64,000 bases of DNA from an uncultured Microbulbifer sp. (lineage in GTDB: Bacteria > Pseudomonadota > Gammaproteobacteria > Pseudomonadales > Cellvibrionaceae). A program made the translations under genes and the position numbers. Below, piece by piece: positions 18,479 to 26,357 of this stretch. The notes under the pieces were generated by a model. The model saw nothing but the letters and a program-made list of their open reading frames with translations, was not told where the DNA came from and ran no database searches. The DNA lies in the NCBI RefSeq assembly GCF_947504145.1, contig NZ_CANNGQ010000005.1, positions 294,029 through 358,028 of the forward strand, given 5' to 3'. Positions within the stretch are counted from its first letter, which is position 1. Each line of letters starts with the position of its first letter.

Positions 18479-18841
18479 ATGATTGAAAATCACCTGAGAA
18501 ATAGTCTGGATGTGTATGATGGAGATGAAAGTGGCTTCATTCAGAGTGAAGTTGCTTGTGAGTGCCCAGTGTGCGATGGCCAATATATTTTGCGACTCGC
18601 GTATGGGGAGTCCCTTAGAAAAATTGAGGGCGTTAGCGTTGAGGATTTGGTCAAATCTATTGGCAGAGTTACAAAAAAGTCAGTGGCCGGGAAACTTTTT
18701 TTCAAATGGGGTGGTTTGCCACTTCAATTTCAAAGGTCAAAATGTGAAGGATGCGACGCTAGTATCTTAACAGTGTTTGTTGCGGGCGAATTTCAACCGG
18801 GCAGGTATATGGCCACCATTCTAGGAACATATCATATATAA
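18479..18841 (+). CDS. Probable cognate immunity protein of the RHS-TNT toxin
   Basis: 120 residues, starting 8 bases after the RHS stop and so almost certainly co-transcribed. I do not recognise the family. It has two cysteine pairs, C-E-C-P-V-C near residue 28 and C-E-G-C near residue 92, which could form a zinc ribbon. It has no signal peptide and no membrane helix, so it should act in the cytosol, where an NAD-degrading toxin would have to be neutralised. Codon use is more AT-rich than the RHS core, like the toxin tip. The immunity role is inferred from position only. Confidence 0.7.
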   Translation: MIENHLRNSLDVYDGDESGFIQSEVACECPVCDGQYILRLAYGESLRKIEGVSVEDLVKSIGRVTKKSVAGKLFFKWGGLPLQFQRSKCEGCDASILTVFVAGEFQPGRYMATILGTYHI

Positions 18842-18865
18842 CCACCTGATCGTTGTGGCCGGTTA

Positions 18866-18917
18866 GTCTATTTTGGTTCTGCTGTACCATCCCTAAAAGC
18901 CAACCCAATAACAACCA
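18866..18917 (+). repeat. Copy 1 of duplicated 52-bp flank
   Basis: About nine of ten bases match 21068-21119 in the same orientation (shared core CTGTACCATCCC, AAAGCCAA, CCAATAACAACCA). This copy lies right after the cognate immunity gene and abuts the IS256 remnant. The other copy sits just upstream of the Mpo1-like gene, so this one appears to be a displaced duplicate of that leader. Confidence 0.8.
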
Positions 18918-19425
18918 GGAGGTTTGCGAGGGGGTACGCTGATAGTAAGCGAGGCGCATGAAAGATTGCGTTCGGCACGCAAGGTGGTGTTCGGCGGAAT
19001 GCCGTGGCAGTGCTGCCAGTTTCATCCCCAGCAAAATTCCCAGGTCCGCGTGCCCAGACAGGAAATGAAGCAAAGCATAACCGTTGAGTTGAAGGCAGTC
19101 TTCAATGCGCCGACCGAGTACGAAGCGAAGCGCTTGTTGAGCACATTTGTAGAGCGTCTGACAAGACTGCACCAAAGCTAGCCAAATGGGTGGAAGAAAA
19201 TGTTCCAGAAGGCCAGAAGGCCAGAAGGTGTTCCTGTTGCCGGAAGTACTCCAGCGTAGATTGCGTACAAGCAATTCACCGGAGCGGCTAAACCTCGAGT
19301 TAATACGTCGAGCGCGCGTAGCAATGCTGTTCCCCAATAAAGAATCATGTTTACGATTAGCGTCTTCGGTAGCGATGGAGGTCGCTGAAGAATGGCAGGC
19401 GGGTAAGAGGTATTTGACGATGTAA
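18918..19425 (+). pseudogene. Decayed IS256-family (mutator-type) transposase fragment
   Basis: Two frames together give the C-terminal half of an IS256-type transposase. Frame A (about 18918-19181) reads LRGGTLIVSEAHERL, FGGMPWQCCQFH, VPRQEMK and KAVFNAPTEYEAK, stopping after RLTRLHQ. Frame B (about 19186-19425) continues with LRTSNSPERLNLELIRRARVA, LFPNKESCLRL and EEWQAGKRYLTM. A shift of reading frame near 19180 and loss of the entire N-terminal half, including the first catalytic Asp, show it is dead; the second Asp position also reads Glu. No intact terminal inverted repeats were identified. It marks past mobile-element activity between the toxin pair and the orphan immunity genes. Confidence 0.85.
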
Positions 19426-19501
19426 AATCGGTGGCCAGCCAACTGGAAAATGTGCGGAAGAGAAGTTGCTTTTCCGCAGTCATCTTTTTGGTAGATAAAC
19501 C

Positions 19502-19825
19502 ATGAGCGATATTTCTGGATTTGTAACTCGAATCGATACAAACGTAGTTGTAATACCTGAGGATTCTCAATCTTCTAGGAAGTTGCTCAAAATTGGGTTT
19601 TCTCTTTGTCCGGAACCAGGTAGTTATATTTTTTCGCCGAAAGATGATGGTGATAAATATAGTTTGATTGAGAGGCTGCGTGACGAAGGTTTTGCTTTCT
19701 CTGGTGGCGCTGGTTGGAGCCCTTCAGAAGTTGTTGATTATGCTCGTGATCAGGGGTATGTAAGTGGGAAATTTTTGCGTGTAACCTGGTTTTCTCAGGG
19801 CTCAAGAAATATTGAATATTTCTAG
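19502..19825 (+). CDS. Small hypothetical protein, candidate orphan immunity gene
   Basis: 107 residues, unrecognised. The sequence is soluble-looking with no signal peptide or membrane helix, and contains SLCPEPGSYIF, a Gly-rich GFAFSGGAGWSP turn and a C-terminal GKFLRVTWFSQG strand. It is AT-rich compared with the surrounding core genes. It follows the IS256 remnant and stands first in a run of four small same-strand genes with gaps of about 60-120 bases. Size, composition and placement downstream of an RHS toxin are typical of immunity genes left behind after the toxin tip was replaced. That is inference; no toxin partner is visible. Confidence 0.6.
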   Translation: MSDISGFVTRIDTNVVVIPEDSQSSRKLLKIGFSLCPEPGSYIFSPKDDGDKYSLIERLRDEGFAFSGGAGWSPSEVVDYARDQGYVSGKFLRVTWFSQGSRNIEYF

Positions 19826-19944
19826 TCTTTTTGGTTAACACTAAAATCCTGACGGTTTTATGTTTGTTGCTTTTCTGGGGCGGTCACCGATAACTATAGT
19901 TCAGTAGTGCAGTTCGGTATTTTTGAGTTTCAAAATGCGGTTCA

Positions 19945-20418
19945 ATGATTTCTAATAATTTGTTCAAGGTGTCCCTGGGTAAAAAAGAGACTAAAAAATT
20001 TCTTAGGGGGGTAGGTGATTATTATTTCCATAACCCTATGGATGGGAAACACTGCTATGGGGTTAGACTGTCAGGGGATGTTAATAAGTTTGTAGCGTCA
20101 GATCACGGGGGCGCTCAGATTTTTAGCCAGTGTTTCAATGCGTTTATTGACTCGCTGTCTGCTGATTATGATGACTTGACGCACTTGTTGGCAAACCTGT
20201 CCGAGATTCAACACTTTAGGAAAAAAGGGTTGTTGCAAGGGGTCGATTTTGATCGATTCACCGATTCAGATGTTATCTTGTCCGTCGTGAATTATCTAGA
20301 ATCCACGAGATGGGATGAGAAATGCAAAGATTTAATGAAGATGTATCTTCGGTTGTTGGAGGTGGATGATTCTCAAGCGACGGCTTTAGCTATACGTCAG
20401 ATATTGAATGATAATTAA
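19945..20418 (+). CDS. Small hypothetical protein, candidate orphan immunity gene
   Basis: 157 residues, unrecognised. Hydrophilic and probably mostly helical in the second half (LLEVDDSQATALAIRQIL), with no targeting signal. Low GC. A 31-codon open frame on the same strand ends in TGA that overlaps this ATG (ATGA at 19945-19948), a geometry common for toxin-immunity pairs, so a toxin tail may once have preceded it. Next gene begins about 80 bases later. Role as immunity protein is inferred from locus and size only. Confidence 0.6.
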   Translation: MISNNLFKVSLGKKETKKFLRGVGDYYFHNPMDGKHCYGVRLSGDVNKFVASDHGGAQIFSQCFNAFIDSLSADYDDLTHLLANLSEIQHFRKKGLLQGVDFDRFTDSDVILSVVNYLESTRWDEKCKDLMKMYLRLLEVDDSQATALAIRQILNDN

Positions 20419-20425
20419 TTTTTAG

Positions 20426-20491
20426 TGGGTAAGGTTTGCTGAAGCGATAGGAATTACCGCAGATAAAGTCGATTTACGTCCTAATAAATAA
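20426..20491 (+). other. Possible relict tail of a former toxin
   Basis: Reads WVRFAEAIGITADKVDLRPN then K and a stop, with a stop codon directly upstream; it ends 6 bases before the start of the next small gene. The composition looks like a real protein C-terminus, as expected if an older RHS toxin tip decayed while its immunity gene survived. Only 22 codons, so chance is not excluded. Confidence 0.3.
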
Positions 20492-20497
20492 CTTGTG

Positions 20498-20713
20498 ATG
20501 ACCGAAGATCAGGTGCGAGACGCACTGGTGGGGCTGATTGTGAAGTACCTTCCAGATGGCTCGAACGAAAATAAATTAATAAAGATTATTAATGATACGT
20601 CACGACCCAGGTTACCCGTTCGGGGCGTATTGGAAAGCATGAAAGGCAAAACGACGGAATATTCGGATTCGGATAAAAAGTTAATTGAAGAGTTAATTTA
20701 TTTGTACGGCTGA
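20498..20713 (+). CDS. Small hypothetical protein, candidate orphan immunity gene
   Basis: 71 residues from ATG 20498 (a GTG three bases earlier is possible). Unrecognised, acidic and predicted helical (MTEDQVRDALVGLIVKYL... DKKLIEELIYLYG); size and helix-rich make-up resemble colicin/bacteriocin-type small immunity proteins, but this is only a resemblance. It follows directly on a short frame that may be the tail of a lost toxin. No obvious Shine-Dalgarno, as expected if it was translated by coupling to an upstream toxin gene. Confidence 0.55.
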   Translation: MTEDQVRDALVGLIVKYLPDGSNENKLIKIINDTSRPRLPVRGVLESMKGKTTEYSDSDKKLIEELIYLYG

Positions 20714-20775
20714 ACTACATGAGTGCGCTAGCTTAGAAGAACAATTCTGGCGTAGAACAACTTCCTGTGAACTGA

Positions 20776-21018
20776 ATGGAACTTATATTCGCGCAAAAAT
20801 ACTCGTATTTCCTCATTGCGGATGATGAAAGCTGGTACCTTACTTTTTTTACTGGAGGACCTGTTGAACTGGATATATGTGTCAAACTCACACCCGAGGA
20901 AGTTTTGAGAGTTGAAAATAGTAAGGACGAAACTGCAAAGCTCGCGCGGGAGTTTCAACAGAATCGGTCCTTGTTTGAAGGGAGGAGGGTTATTCCTTCT
21001 GTTCGGCCAACTCGATAG
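20776..21018 (+). CDS. Small hypothetical protein, candidate orphan immunity gene
   Basis: 80 residues, unrecognised family. N-terminal MELIFAQKYSYFLIADDESW and TFFTGGPVELDICVKL suggest beta strands, ending with an Arg-rich RRVIPSVRP tail. ATG 20776 follows a TGA without any gap (20773-20775), and the short open frame ending there (about 12 codons) again could be the last piece of a decayed toxin. It is the last member of the AT-rich array, 49 bases before the second copy of the duplicated flank. Immunity role is inferred. Confidence 0.6.
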   Translation: MELIFAQKYSYFLIADDESWYLTFFTGGPVELDICVKLTPEEVLRVENSKDETAKLAREFQQNRSLFEGRRVIPSVRPTR

Positions 21019-21067
21019 GAGCTGCGGCTTCAGTAAGCAGTTTGGGTATTGATTATGTGACCGCTTG

Positions 21068-21119
21068 GTCTATTTGAGTTCTACTGTACCATCCCCAAAA
21101 GCCAATCCAATAACAACCA
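21068..21119 (+). repeat. Copy 2 of duplicated 52-bp flank
   Basis: Same-orientation copy of 18866-18917 (about 90 percent identical). It ends 15 bases before the start of the Mpo1-like gene and includes part of that gene's leader, so this is likely the original location. The two copies bracket about 2.15 kb of IS remnant and orphan genes. Confidence 0.8.
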
Positions 21120-21134
21120 AGGCGAGGGAAAACC

Positions 21135-21599
21135 ATGCGTACAGCAGATCAGTGGTTCAGCGAATACGGCGAGAGCCACCAGAATTCCACCAACAAGGCT
21201 ATCCACTGGGTGGCGGTTCCTTTGATTTACCTGACGGTAGTGGGGCTTTTCTGGTCCATTCCCCAGCCTGAGTGGATGGCTTCCTTGCCCTGGCTGAACT
21301 GGGCGATTGTTGCGCTGATCCCGACCATTCTTTTCTATATGGTGATGTCGTTCCCGCTGGCGCTGGGTATGCTGGCACTGTCTCTACTCTGTCTCGGCGC
21401 TTGCAGCGCGATGGAACGAGCTGGTTTGAGCGTGCTCTGGTGGTCCGTGGGGCTGTTTGTGGTGATGTGGGTGCTCCAGTTTGTGGGACACCATATTGAG
21501 GGCAAGAAGCCTTCTTTCTTCAAGGACCTCCAGTTTTTGCTGATCGGTCCGGCCTGGGTGATCGGCTTCCTGTACCGCAAACTGGGCATCAAATACTGA
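21135..21599 (+). CDS. Mpo1-like (DUF962) membrane protein
   Basis: 154 residues with about four membrane helices (AVPLIYLTVVGLFW, WAIVALIPTILFYMVMS, PLALGMLALSLLCLG, LWWSVGLFVVMWVLQF). The family motif pattern is present: an N-terminal H-x-x-x-x-N-K-x-x-H region (SHQNSTNKAIHW) and a later F-V-G-H-H-x-x-E (QFVGHHIEGKKP). The yeast member Mpo1 is an iron-dependent dioxygenase in 2-hydroxy fatty acid alpha-oxidation, and bacterial members are presumed to act on related lipids. It starts with GAGG-type bases upstream. High GC and typical codon use place it back in the core genome, just outside the RHS island. Confidence 0.88.
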   Translation: MRTADQWFSEYGESHQNSTNKAIHWVAVPLIYLTVVGLFWSIPQPEWMASLPWLNWAIVALIPTILFYMVMSFPLALGMLALSLLCLGACSAMERAGLSVLWWSVGLFVVMWVLQFVGHHIEGKKPSFFKDLQFLLIGPAWVIGFLYRKLGIKY

Positions 21600-21648
21600 G
21601 GGCATTCCTCAGCCTTTCACCATAGAGCCTGCGAATTGATCGCTGGCT

Positions 21649-24600
21649 CTATTCGGCCGCTTTGCCGTCGCTGCGCCGGCCTGTCTCTGAAGGCGGCGTA
21701 TCAGGCGATACCGTTTTCCCCTTGCGAATCCTTTCTCGCCCCCCCTGGACGATTTTGAAGAAGATTGGCACCAGCAGTGTGCCCGCGATACAGGCCATGA
21801 TGGTGCCACCCATAATGGCCGTTCCTAGGGATACCCGGCTGGCGGCGCCGGCGCCCGAGGCAATTACCAGGGGGATGGAGCCCACGACGAAAGAGAGGGT
21901 TGTCATAATCACCGGGCGGAAGCGCAATTTTGCGGCAGTCATGGTGGCTTCGTGCAGTTCGAGTCCCTCGACTTCCCGCTGGGACTTGCCGAACTCGACG
22001 ATGAGGATCGCGGTTTTGGCGGCGAGGGCCACCAGCAGTACCAACCCAATCTGGCCGTACAGGCTGAGTGGTTCTCCAGCAATGATGAGTGCCGCGATTG
22101 CGCCGACGATCGCGATAGGCACTGAGAGAATGATGGCGAACGGTGTCATAAACGATTCGTAGAGGGCGGCGAGGAATAGGAACGTAAACACCAGTGAGAG
22201 CGCCAGGGCGATCGTAGAGGCATTGCCGGATTTACGCTCCTCAAAGCTGGAATCGGACCAATCGAACTTAAAGCCCTGGGGCAGAGTCTCGATAGCCACG
22301 CGTTCGAGGGCATCCATGGCGTCACCGGAGCTGAAGCCTCCTGCGGTATTCGGGCCACCGCTGATTTTCGCCGCATCATAGGTGTTATAACGCTTGAGTG
22401 TCACCGCCCCGAGAATGGGCTCGGTACTCAGTATTGCAGTGAGTGGTACTGGCTCGCCTTTTTTGTTGGTGATATAGATTTTCTCCAGATCCCGCTCTTG
22501 TTGTCGGAACCTGGATTCGGCCTGCACCATCACTTTGAAGGTTTTGTTGTACAGGTTGAAGTCGTTGACGTAGATGGCGCCGAGTTGGGTTTGCAGCGTC
22601 AGGAATATGTCGCTGACCCTGATCCCCAGGGTTTTTGCTTTTACCCGGTCGATGTCGAGCCGAATCTGTGGAGAGCCCGCCTTGAAAATCGAGAAGGCAC
22701 GGGCGATTTCAGGCTGCTCGGTCGCTGCAGCAGAGAAGTTTTGCACCACCTGAAACAGTTCTTGCGCGCCAACCCCCTGAGTATCCTCCAGCATAAACGA
22801 GAACCCTGCCATGGTCCCGAGCCCGGGAATGGCGGGGGCACCAAACACTAATACCTGCGCTTCGGGAAGCTCGGCAAATTGCGCCTGGTACTTCTGTTGC
22901 AAGGCCTGCTGTGACAGCTCGGGTGATTTGCGTTCGTCCCACGGTTTTAGCTTGGCGATCACCATGCCGGCGTTTGATTGCAGCATGACGTTAAGCAGGC
23001 TGAAGCCATTGACCGACAGTACCTTGTCGACGGCCGGGTCTGCCATCAGTACTTCGTTGATCTGATCGATCACACTTACGGTTCGCTCCAGTGCCGCGGC
23101 CTCGGGCAGCTGCACATCCACCATAAAGTATCCCTTGTCTTCGTCGGGGATAAAGCTTTTGGGAACCGATTGGAATAGTAGGAACAGGCACGCGAACAAT
23201 CCCGCAATAATGGCTAGGCTGATCAATAGATGTCTGGCGAGCCAGTCGACGATTTTGAGATAGCCGCTGGCAACCTTTTCAAATCCCCAGTTGAATCCAC
23301 GGATGACCGGATTGGGTTTGCTATGACCGTCCTTCAGTACGGTTGAGCACAGGGCGGGGCTCAAGGTCAGCGCGTTGACCATGGAGATCAGCACGGCAAC
23401 CGTAATGGTGGTGCCGAACTGGCCAAACATGCGCCCGGTCATTCCCGGAAGCAGCATGGTGGGGCCAAACACGGCCACAAGGACCATGGAGGTGGCGATA
23501 ATTGGGCCGGAGACTTCCTTCATGGCCTTGGCGGTGGCAGCGCGCTTGTCCAGCCCCTCTTCGTGCATGATCCGCTCGACGTCCTCGACGACGATAATTG
23601 CATCGTCCACCACTACGCCGATCGCAAGGATCAGGCCAAAGAGAGTGACGGTATTGATGGTCATGCCCATGGCATATAGCACCGCCAGGGTGCCTACGAT
23701 GGAGACCGGGACCGCCAGGGTTGGCACCAGTGCTGCACGTACGTTCCCGAGAAACAGGTAGGTTACGATGATGACCAGAATGACTGTTGCGATCAGGGTG
23801 AACACGGTCTCTTCGAGAGAGACGGCAATAAATTCCGTGGTGTCGTGGCCGATAACTGCTTCGACCCCTTCGGGAAAATACTGAGAAAGTTCGTCCACCT
23901 TGGCCTTGACGTTTTCGGCCACCTCCAGCGCGTTGGAATCGGACAATTTGTAAATCGCCAGAAGTACACCGGGGCCATTGTTGTATTCGCCGTACCCCTT
24001 ATAAATCTGCGCGCCAAGCTCCACCCGCGCTATGTCCTTGACGCGAATGACGCCGCCTTTTTCATCCGCGCGTAATACGATATCCCCAAATTCCTCCTCA
24101 GAGGTAAGCCGGCCTTTGGTGGTAAGCACATATTGAAATTGCGTGGACTCGGGGGAGGGGGGGGAACCGAGCTGGCCTACGGCGGCCTGAATATTTTGCT
24201 CCTGAATCGCGCCCAGTACTTCGGGCACCGAAATTTCCAGGCTGGCCATTTTCACCGGGTCGAGCCATATGCGCATGCCGTAATCTAGCGGGCCGATGAT
24301 TTTTGCTTCGCCAACCCCGGGCACCCGGGCCAGCTCGTTGAGCAGATTCAGCGAGGCAAAGTTGGAGAGAAAGACGCCGTCAAAGCGGTCGTCTGGTGAG
24401 AACAGGTTGACCACCATCAGCATATCGGAAGAGCGTTTACGTACCTTGATACCGCGCTTCAATACCTCGGGTGGCAGTGATGGCTCTGCCAGCGCTACCC
24501 GGTTTTGGACATCCACCTGTGCCATGTCGTCATCGGTGTCCATGTCGAAGGTCATGAACAGGGTGTAGGTGCCGTCGCTGCCGGAGTTGGAGGTCATGTA

Positions 24601-24837
24601 GACCATCCCTTCGGCGCCGTTGACTTGCTCCTCGATGGGGATGGCAACTGCATTTTTTACAGTCTCGGCGTCGGCGCCAGGATAGGTGGCAACTACCGAT
24701 ATTTTGGGGGCGGCGATGTCGGGATACTGATCTACCGGCATGACGATTGCCGCAAGTACACCCATGAACGTGATCAATATCGCGATCACGAAGGCGAAGC
24801 GGGGACGGCGAATAAACAGATGTGTATTTTCACTCAC
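21649..24837 (-). CDS. RND multidrug efflux transporter (HAE1 family inner-membrane pump)
   Basis: 1062-residue proton-driven pump of the AcrB/MexB type. It opens with MSENTHLFIRRPRFAFVIAI and shows PVDQYPDIAAPKISV and TYPGADAETV, then the helix 4 proton-relay pair in LAIGVVVDDAIIVVEDVERIM and the helix 10 Lys in ALAAKTAILIVEFGK. Two large periplasmic loops and 12 helices are expected from its length. A run of eight C on the coding strand lies in the first periplasmic loop (complement of 24157-24164), a possible slippage site, but the frame is intact. It is 15 bases downstream of the adaptor gene. No TolC-type outer-membrane gene is adjacent, so it would use one encoded elsewhere. Confidence 0.95.
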   Translation of the reverse strand: MSENTHLFIRRPRFAFVIAILITFMGVLAAIVMPVDQYPDIAAPKISVVATYPGADAETVKNAVAIPIEEQVNGAEGMVYMTSNSGSDGTYTLFMTFDMDTDDDMAQVDVQNRVALAEPSLPPEVLKRGIKVRKRSSDMLMVVNLFSPDDRFDGVFLSNFASLNLLNELARVPGVGEAKIIGPLDYGMRIWLDPVKMASLEISVPEVLGAIQEQNIQAAVGQLGSPPSPESTQFQYVLTTKGRLTSEEEFGDIVLRADEKGGVIRVKDIARVELGAQIYKGYGEYNNGPGVLLAIYKLSDSNALEVAENVKAKVDELSQYFPEGVEAVIGHDTTEFIAVSLEETVFTLIATVILVIIVTYLFLGNVRAALVPTLAVPVSIVGTLAVLYAMGMTINTVTLFGLILAIGVVVDDAIIVVEDVERIMHEEGLDKRAATAKAMKEVSGPIIATSMVLVAVFGPTMLLPGMTGRMFGQFGTTITVAVLISMVNALTLSPALCSTVLKDGHSKPNPVIRGFNWGFEKVASGYLKIVDWLARHLLISLAIIAGLFACLFLLFQSVPKSFIPDEDKGYFMVDVQLPEAAALERTVSVIDQINEVLMADPAVDKVLSVNGFSLLNVMLQSNAGMVIAKLKPWDERKSPELSQQALQQKYQAQFAELPEAQVLVFGAPAIPGLGTMAGFSFMLEDTQGVGAQELFQVVQNFSAAATEQPEIARAFSIFKAGSPQIRLDIDRVKAKTLGIRVSDIFLTLQTQLGAIYVNDFNLYNKTFKVMVQAESRFRQQERDLEKIYITNKKGEPVPLTAILSTEPILGAVTLKRYNTYDAAKISGGPNTAGGFSSGDAMDALERVAIETLPQGFKFDWSDSSFEERKSGNASTIALALSLVFTFLFLAALYESFMTPFAIILSVPIAIVGAIAALIIAGEPLSLYGQIGLVLLVALAAKTAILIVEFGKSQREVEGLELHEATMTAAKLRFRPVIMTTLSFVVGSIPLVIASGAGAASRVSLGTAIMGGTIMACIAGTLLVPIFFKIVQGGRERIRKGKTVSPDTPPSETGRRSDGKAAE

Positions 24838-24852
24838 GGGCGAAATACCAAG

Positions 24853-26172
24853 TTACTTGCCGGTGTCATAAGGGGTATAGACGTCGCCCGGCTGGTTTCG
24901 GTGCCGGGGTTCCATCGTCGATCGCTGGTATTCCTGAAAGGCTTTTCGCTCCTGCTGTAACTGGGTACTAAGCGAGTGGGGCGCTGGGCGTAAATTGGGT
25001 GGTGCCGGATCCAAAAACTGTTCAATCTTAACCGGGGTGACTTCCACCAGATCGCCCGGGCTGACTTTCTGTAGGCCTTCGACGAGTACCCGATCACCGA
25101 CGTTCAAACCGGAGGGCACCGCCCAGTTTGGGCCGATCCGCATGCCGACCTTGATGTTGGCGCGCTTGACCTTGTTTTCTTTATCCAACAGATAGACAAA
25201 GTGCCCTTGTTGATCCTGGGATACCGCTTTCTGGGGGATCACAATGCGCTGTACTTCTTCCAGTAGCTTTCCGTGTAACGTGACATTTTCTTCGGGGAGA
25301 AGCAGGCCGTCAGGATTGTGGAACAGAATGCGCGCCGCGACAGTGCCGCGGGTGGCAGCGGCTGTGGCGTCCCAGGAAAAAAACTCGCCCTTGAAGGGAT
25401 ACACGGTGTCGCCGGGTAAGACGATGTACAGTTCCATATTCGGGACGGCGCGTTCCTGTTGTTTCAGTTTTTCCAGGGCGGCGTAAAACTCGTTGTAGGC
25501 TTTCTGGCCGATATGGGCGAGGACATAAACCGGATCTATCTTGACCAGCTGGGTGATCGGTACCGTGGTGGGGAGTATGACAAAGTCCCCTACCGCGTAA
25601 TTGGGGTGTCCCACGCGCCCGGAAAAGGGCGCGACGATGGAGGTATGGGAGAGGTCTTGTTGCGCCTGGTACAGGCTGGTCTGAGCCTTGTTGAGTTGTG
25701 CTTCCGCCGCCTGCATGGTGGATTTTGCGGTATCGAAATCTTTGGCAGAAATGTACCCCTGTGGCCGCAAGCCTTGCGCGCGAACAAAGTTCGCTTTGGC
25801 CTGCTCGTAATTCGACATGGCTTCCGCGATACCGGATTCGGCGGTGGCGACGGCGGATTCGAACGGGTAGGGGTCTAGCTGTACCAGCTCCTGCCCCTGT
25901 TTGAAGTATTTGCCGGGTGCGATGTTTTGATAAAGGATCCTTGACGCGACCAGGGGGAAAATCTGCGCTGTTTCGACCGCCTCAATGACCGCCGGCACTT
26001 CAAAACTCGGTCGAAAGCTCATGCGCTGGGCTTCGACTACTTCTACTTTTTTCGGCGGGGCGGTTGGCTTGGCGGCTTCTTTGTCACCACAACCGCTGGC
26101 CAGAAAAATTGCCGCCAGGGCGAATTTCGGCCAACGGGGCGCCAGTAAGTTGGAATAGCACATCATTTCCAC
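24853..26172 (-). CDS. RND efflux periplasmic adaptor (membrane fusion protein), lipoprotein
   Basis: 439 residues, AcrA/MexA type. The N-terminus carries a lipobox (FLASGC) near residue 29, so the mature protein should be lipid-anchored to the inner membrane facing the periplasm. The rest follows the family order: biotinyl-lipoyl-like half motif (QIFPLVASRILYQNIAPGKYFKQGQ), a helical hairpin (about 100-170), second lipoyl half with DLSHTSIVAPFSGRVG, then the beta-barrel and membrane-proximal domains (GLNVGDRVLVEGLQKVSPGD). The Met at 26172 is one of several close candidates (MEMM). The C-terminal tail is longer than usual and charged. It is the first gene of the two-gene pump operon. Confidence 0.93.
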   Translation of the reverse strand: MEMMCYSNLLAPRWPKFALAAIFLASGCGDKEAAKPTAPPKKVEVVEAQRMSFRPSFEVPAVIEAVETAQIFPLVASRILYQNIAPGKYFKQGQELVQLDPYPFESAVATAESGIAEAMSNYEQAKANFVRAQGLRPQGYISAKDFDTAKSTMQAAEAQLNKAQTSLYQAQQDLSHTSIVAPFSGRVGHPNYAVGDFVILPTTVPITQLVKIDPVYVLAHIGQKAYNEFYAALEKLKQQERAVPNMELYIVLPGDTVYPFKGEFFSWDATAAATRGTVAARILFHNPDGLLLPEENVTLHGKLLEEVQRIVIPQKAVSQDQQGHFVYLLDKENKVKRANIKVGMRIGPNWAVPSGLNVGDRVLVEGLQKVSPGDLVEVTPVKIEQFLDPAPPNLRPAPHSLSTQLQQERKAFQEYQRSTMEPRHRNQPGDVYTPYDTGK

Positions 26173-26357
26173 GCAGTTGAGTTAGGAATCCTTTGCCTAT
26201 CAATGCTAGTTGGCGCTTAGGAACAGAGTGCGAGCTGCAAGCGAGTTGGCGTGAATCTGTCGTACTCCACAAAAATGCTGAGCAAAGAGGGTCGTATTGG
26301 CGGCCCTTTTCGAAATCGTATGTCGCTGATGGGCCACAGCGTTACGCGACAGGTGCT

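Noticed and set aside
18759..19541. 260-codon minus-strand frame
   Set aside because: It runs antisense through the IS256 remnant and parts of the neighbouring genes; the plus strand matches IS256 transposase in two frames.
13383..21134. Type VI secretion or prophage origin for the RHS island
   Set aside because: No VgrG, Hcp, PAAR, baseplate, integrase or attachment site is visible in the window.
21622..21652. ATAGAGCC...GGCTCTAT hairpin between the Mpo1-like and RND genes
   Set aside because: 15-base loop and no T run on either side; too weak to call.
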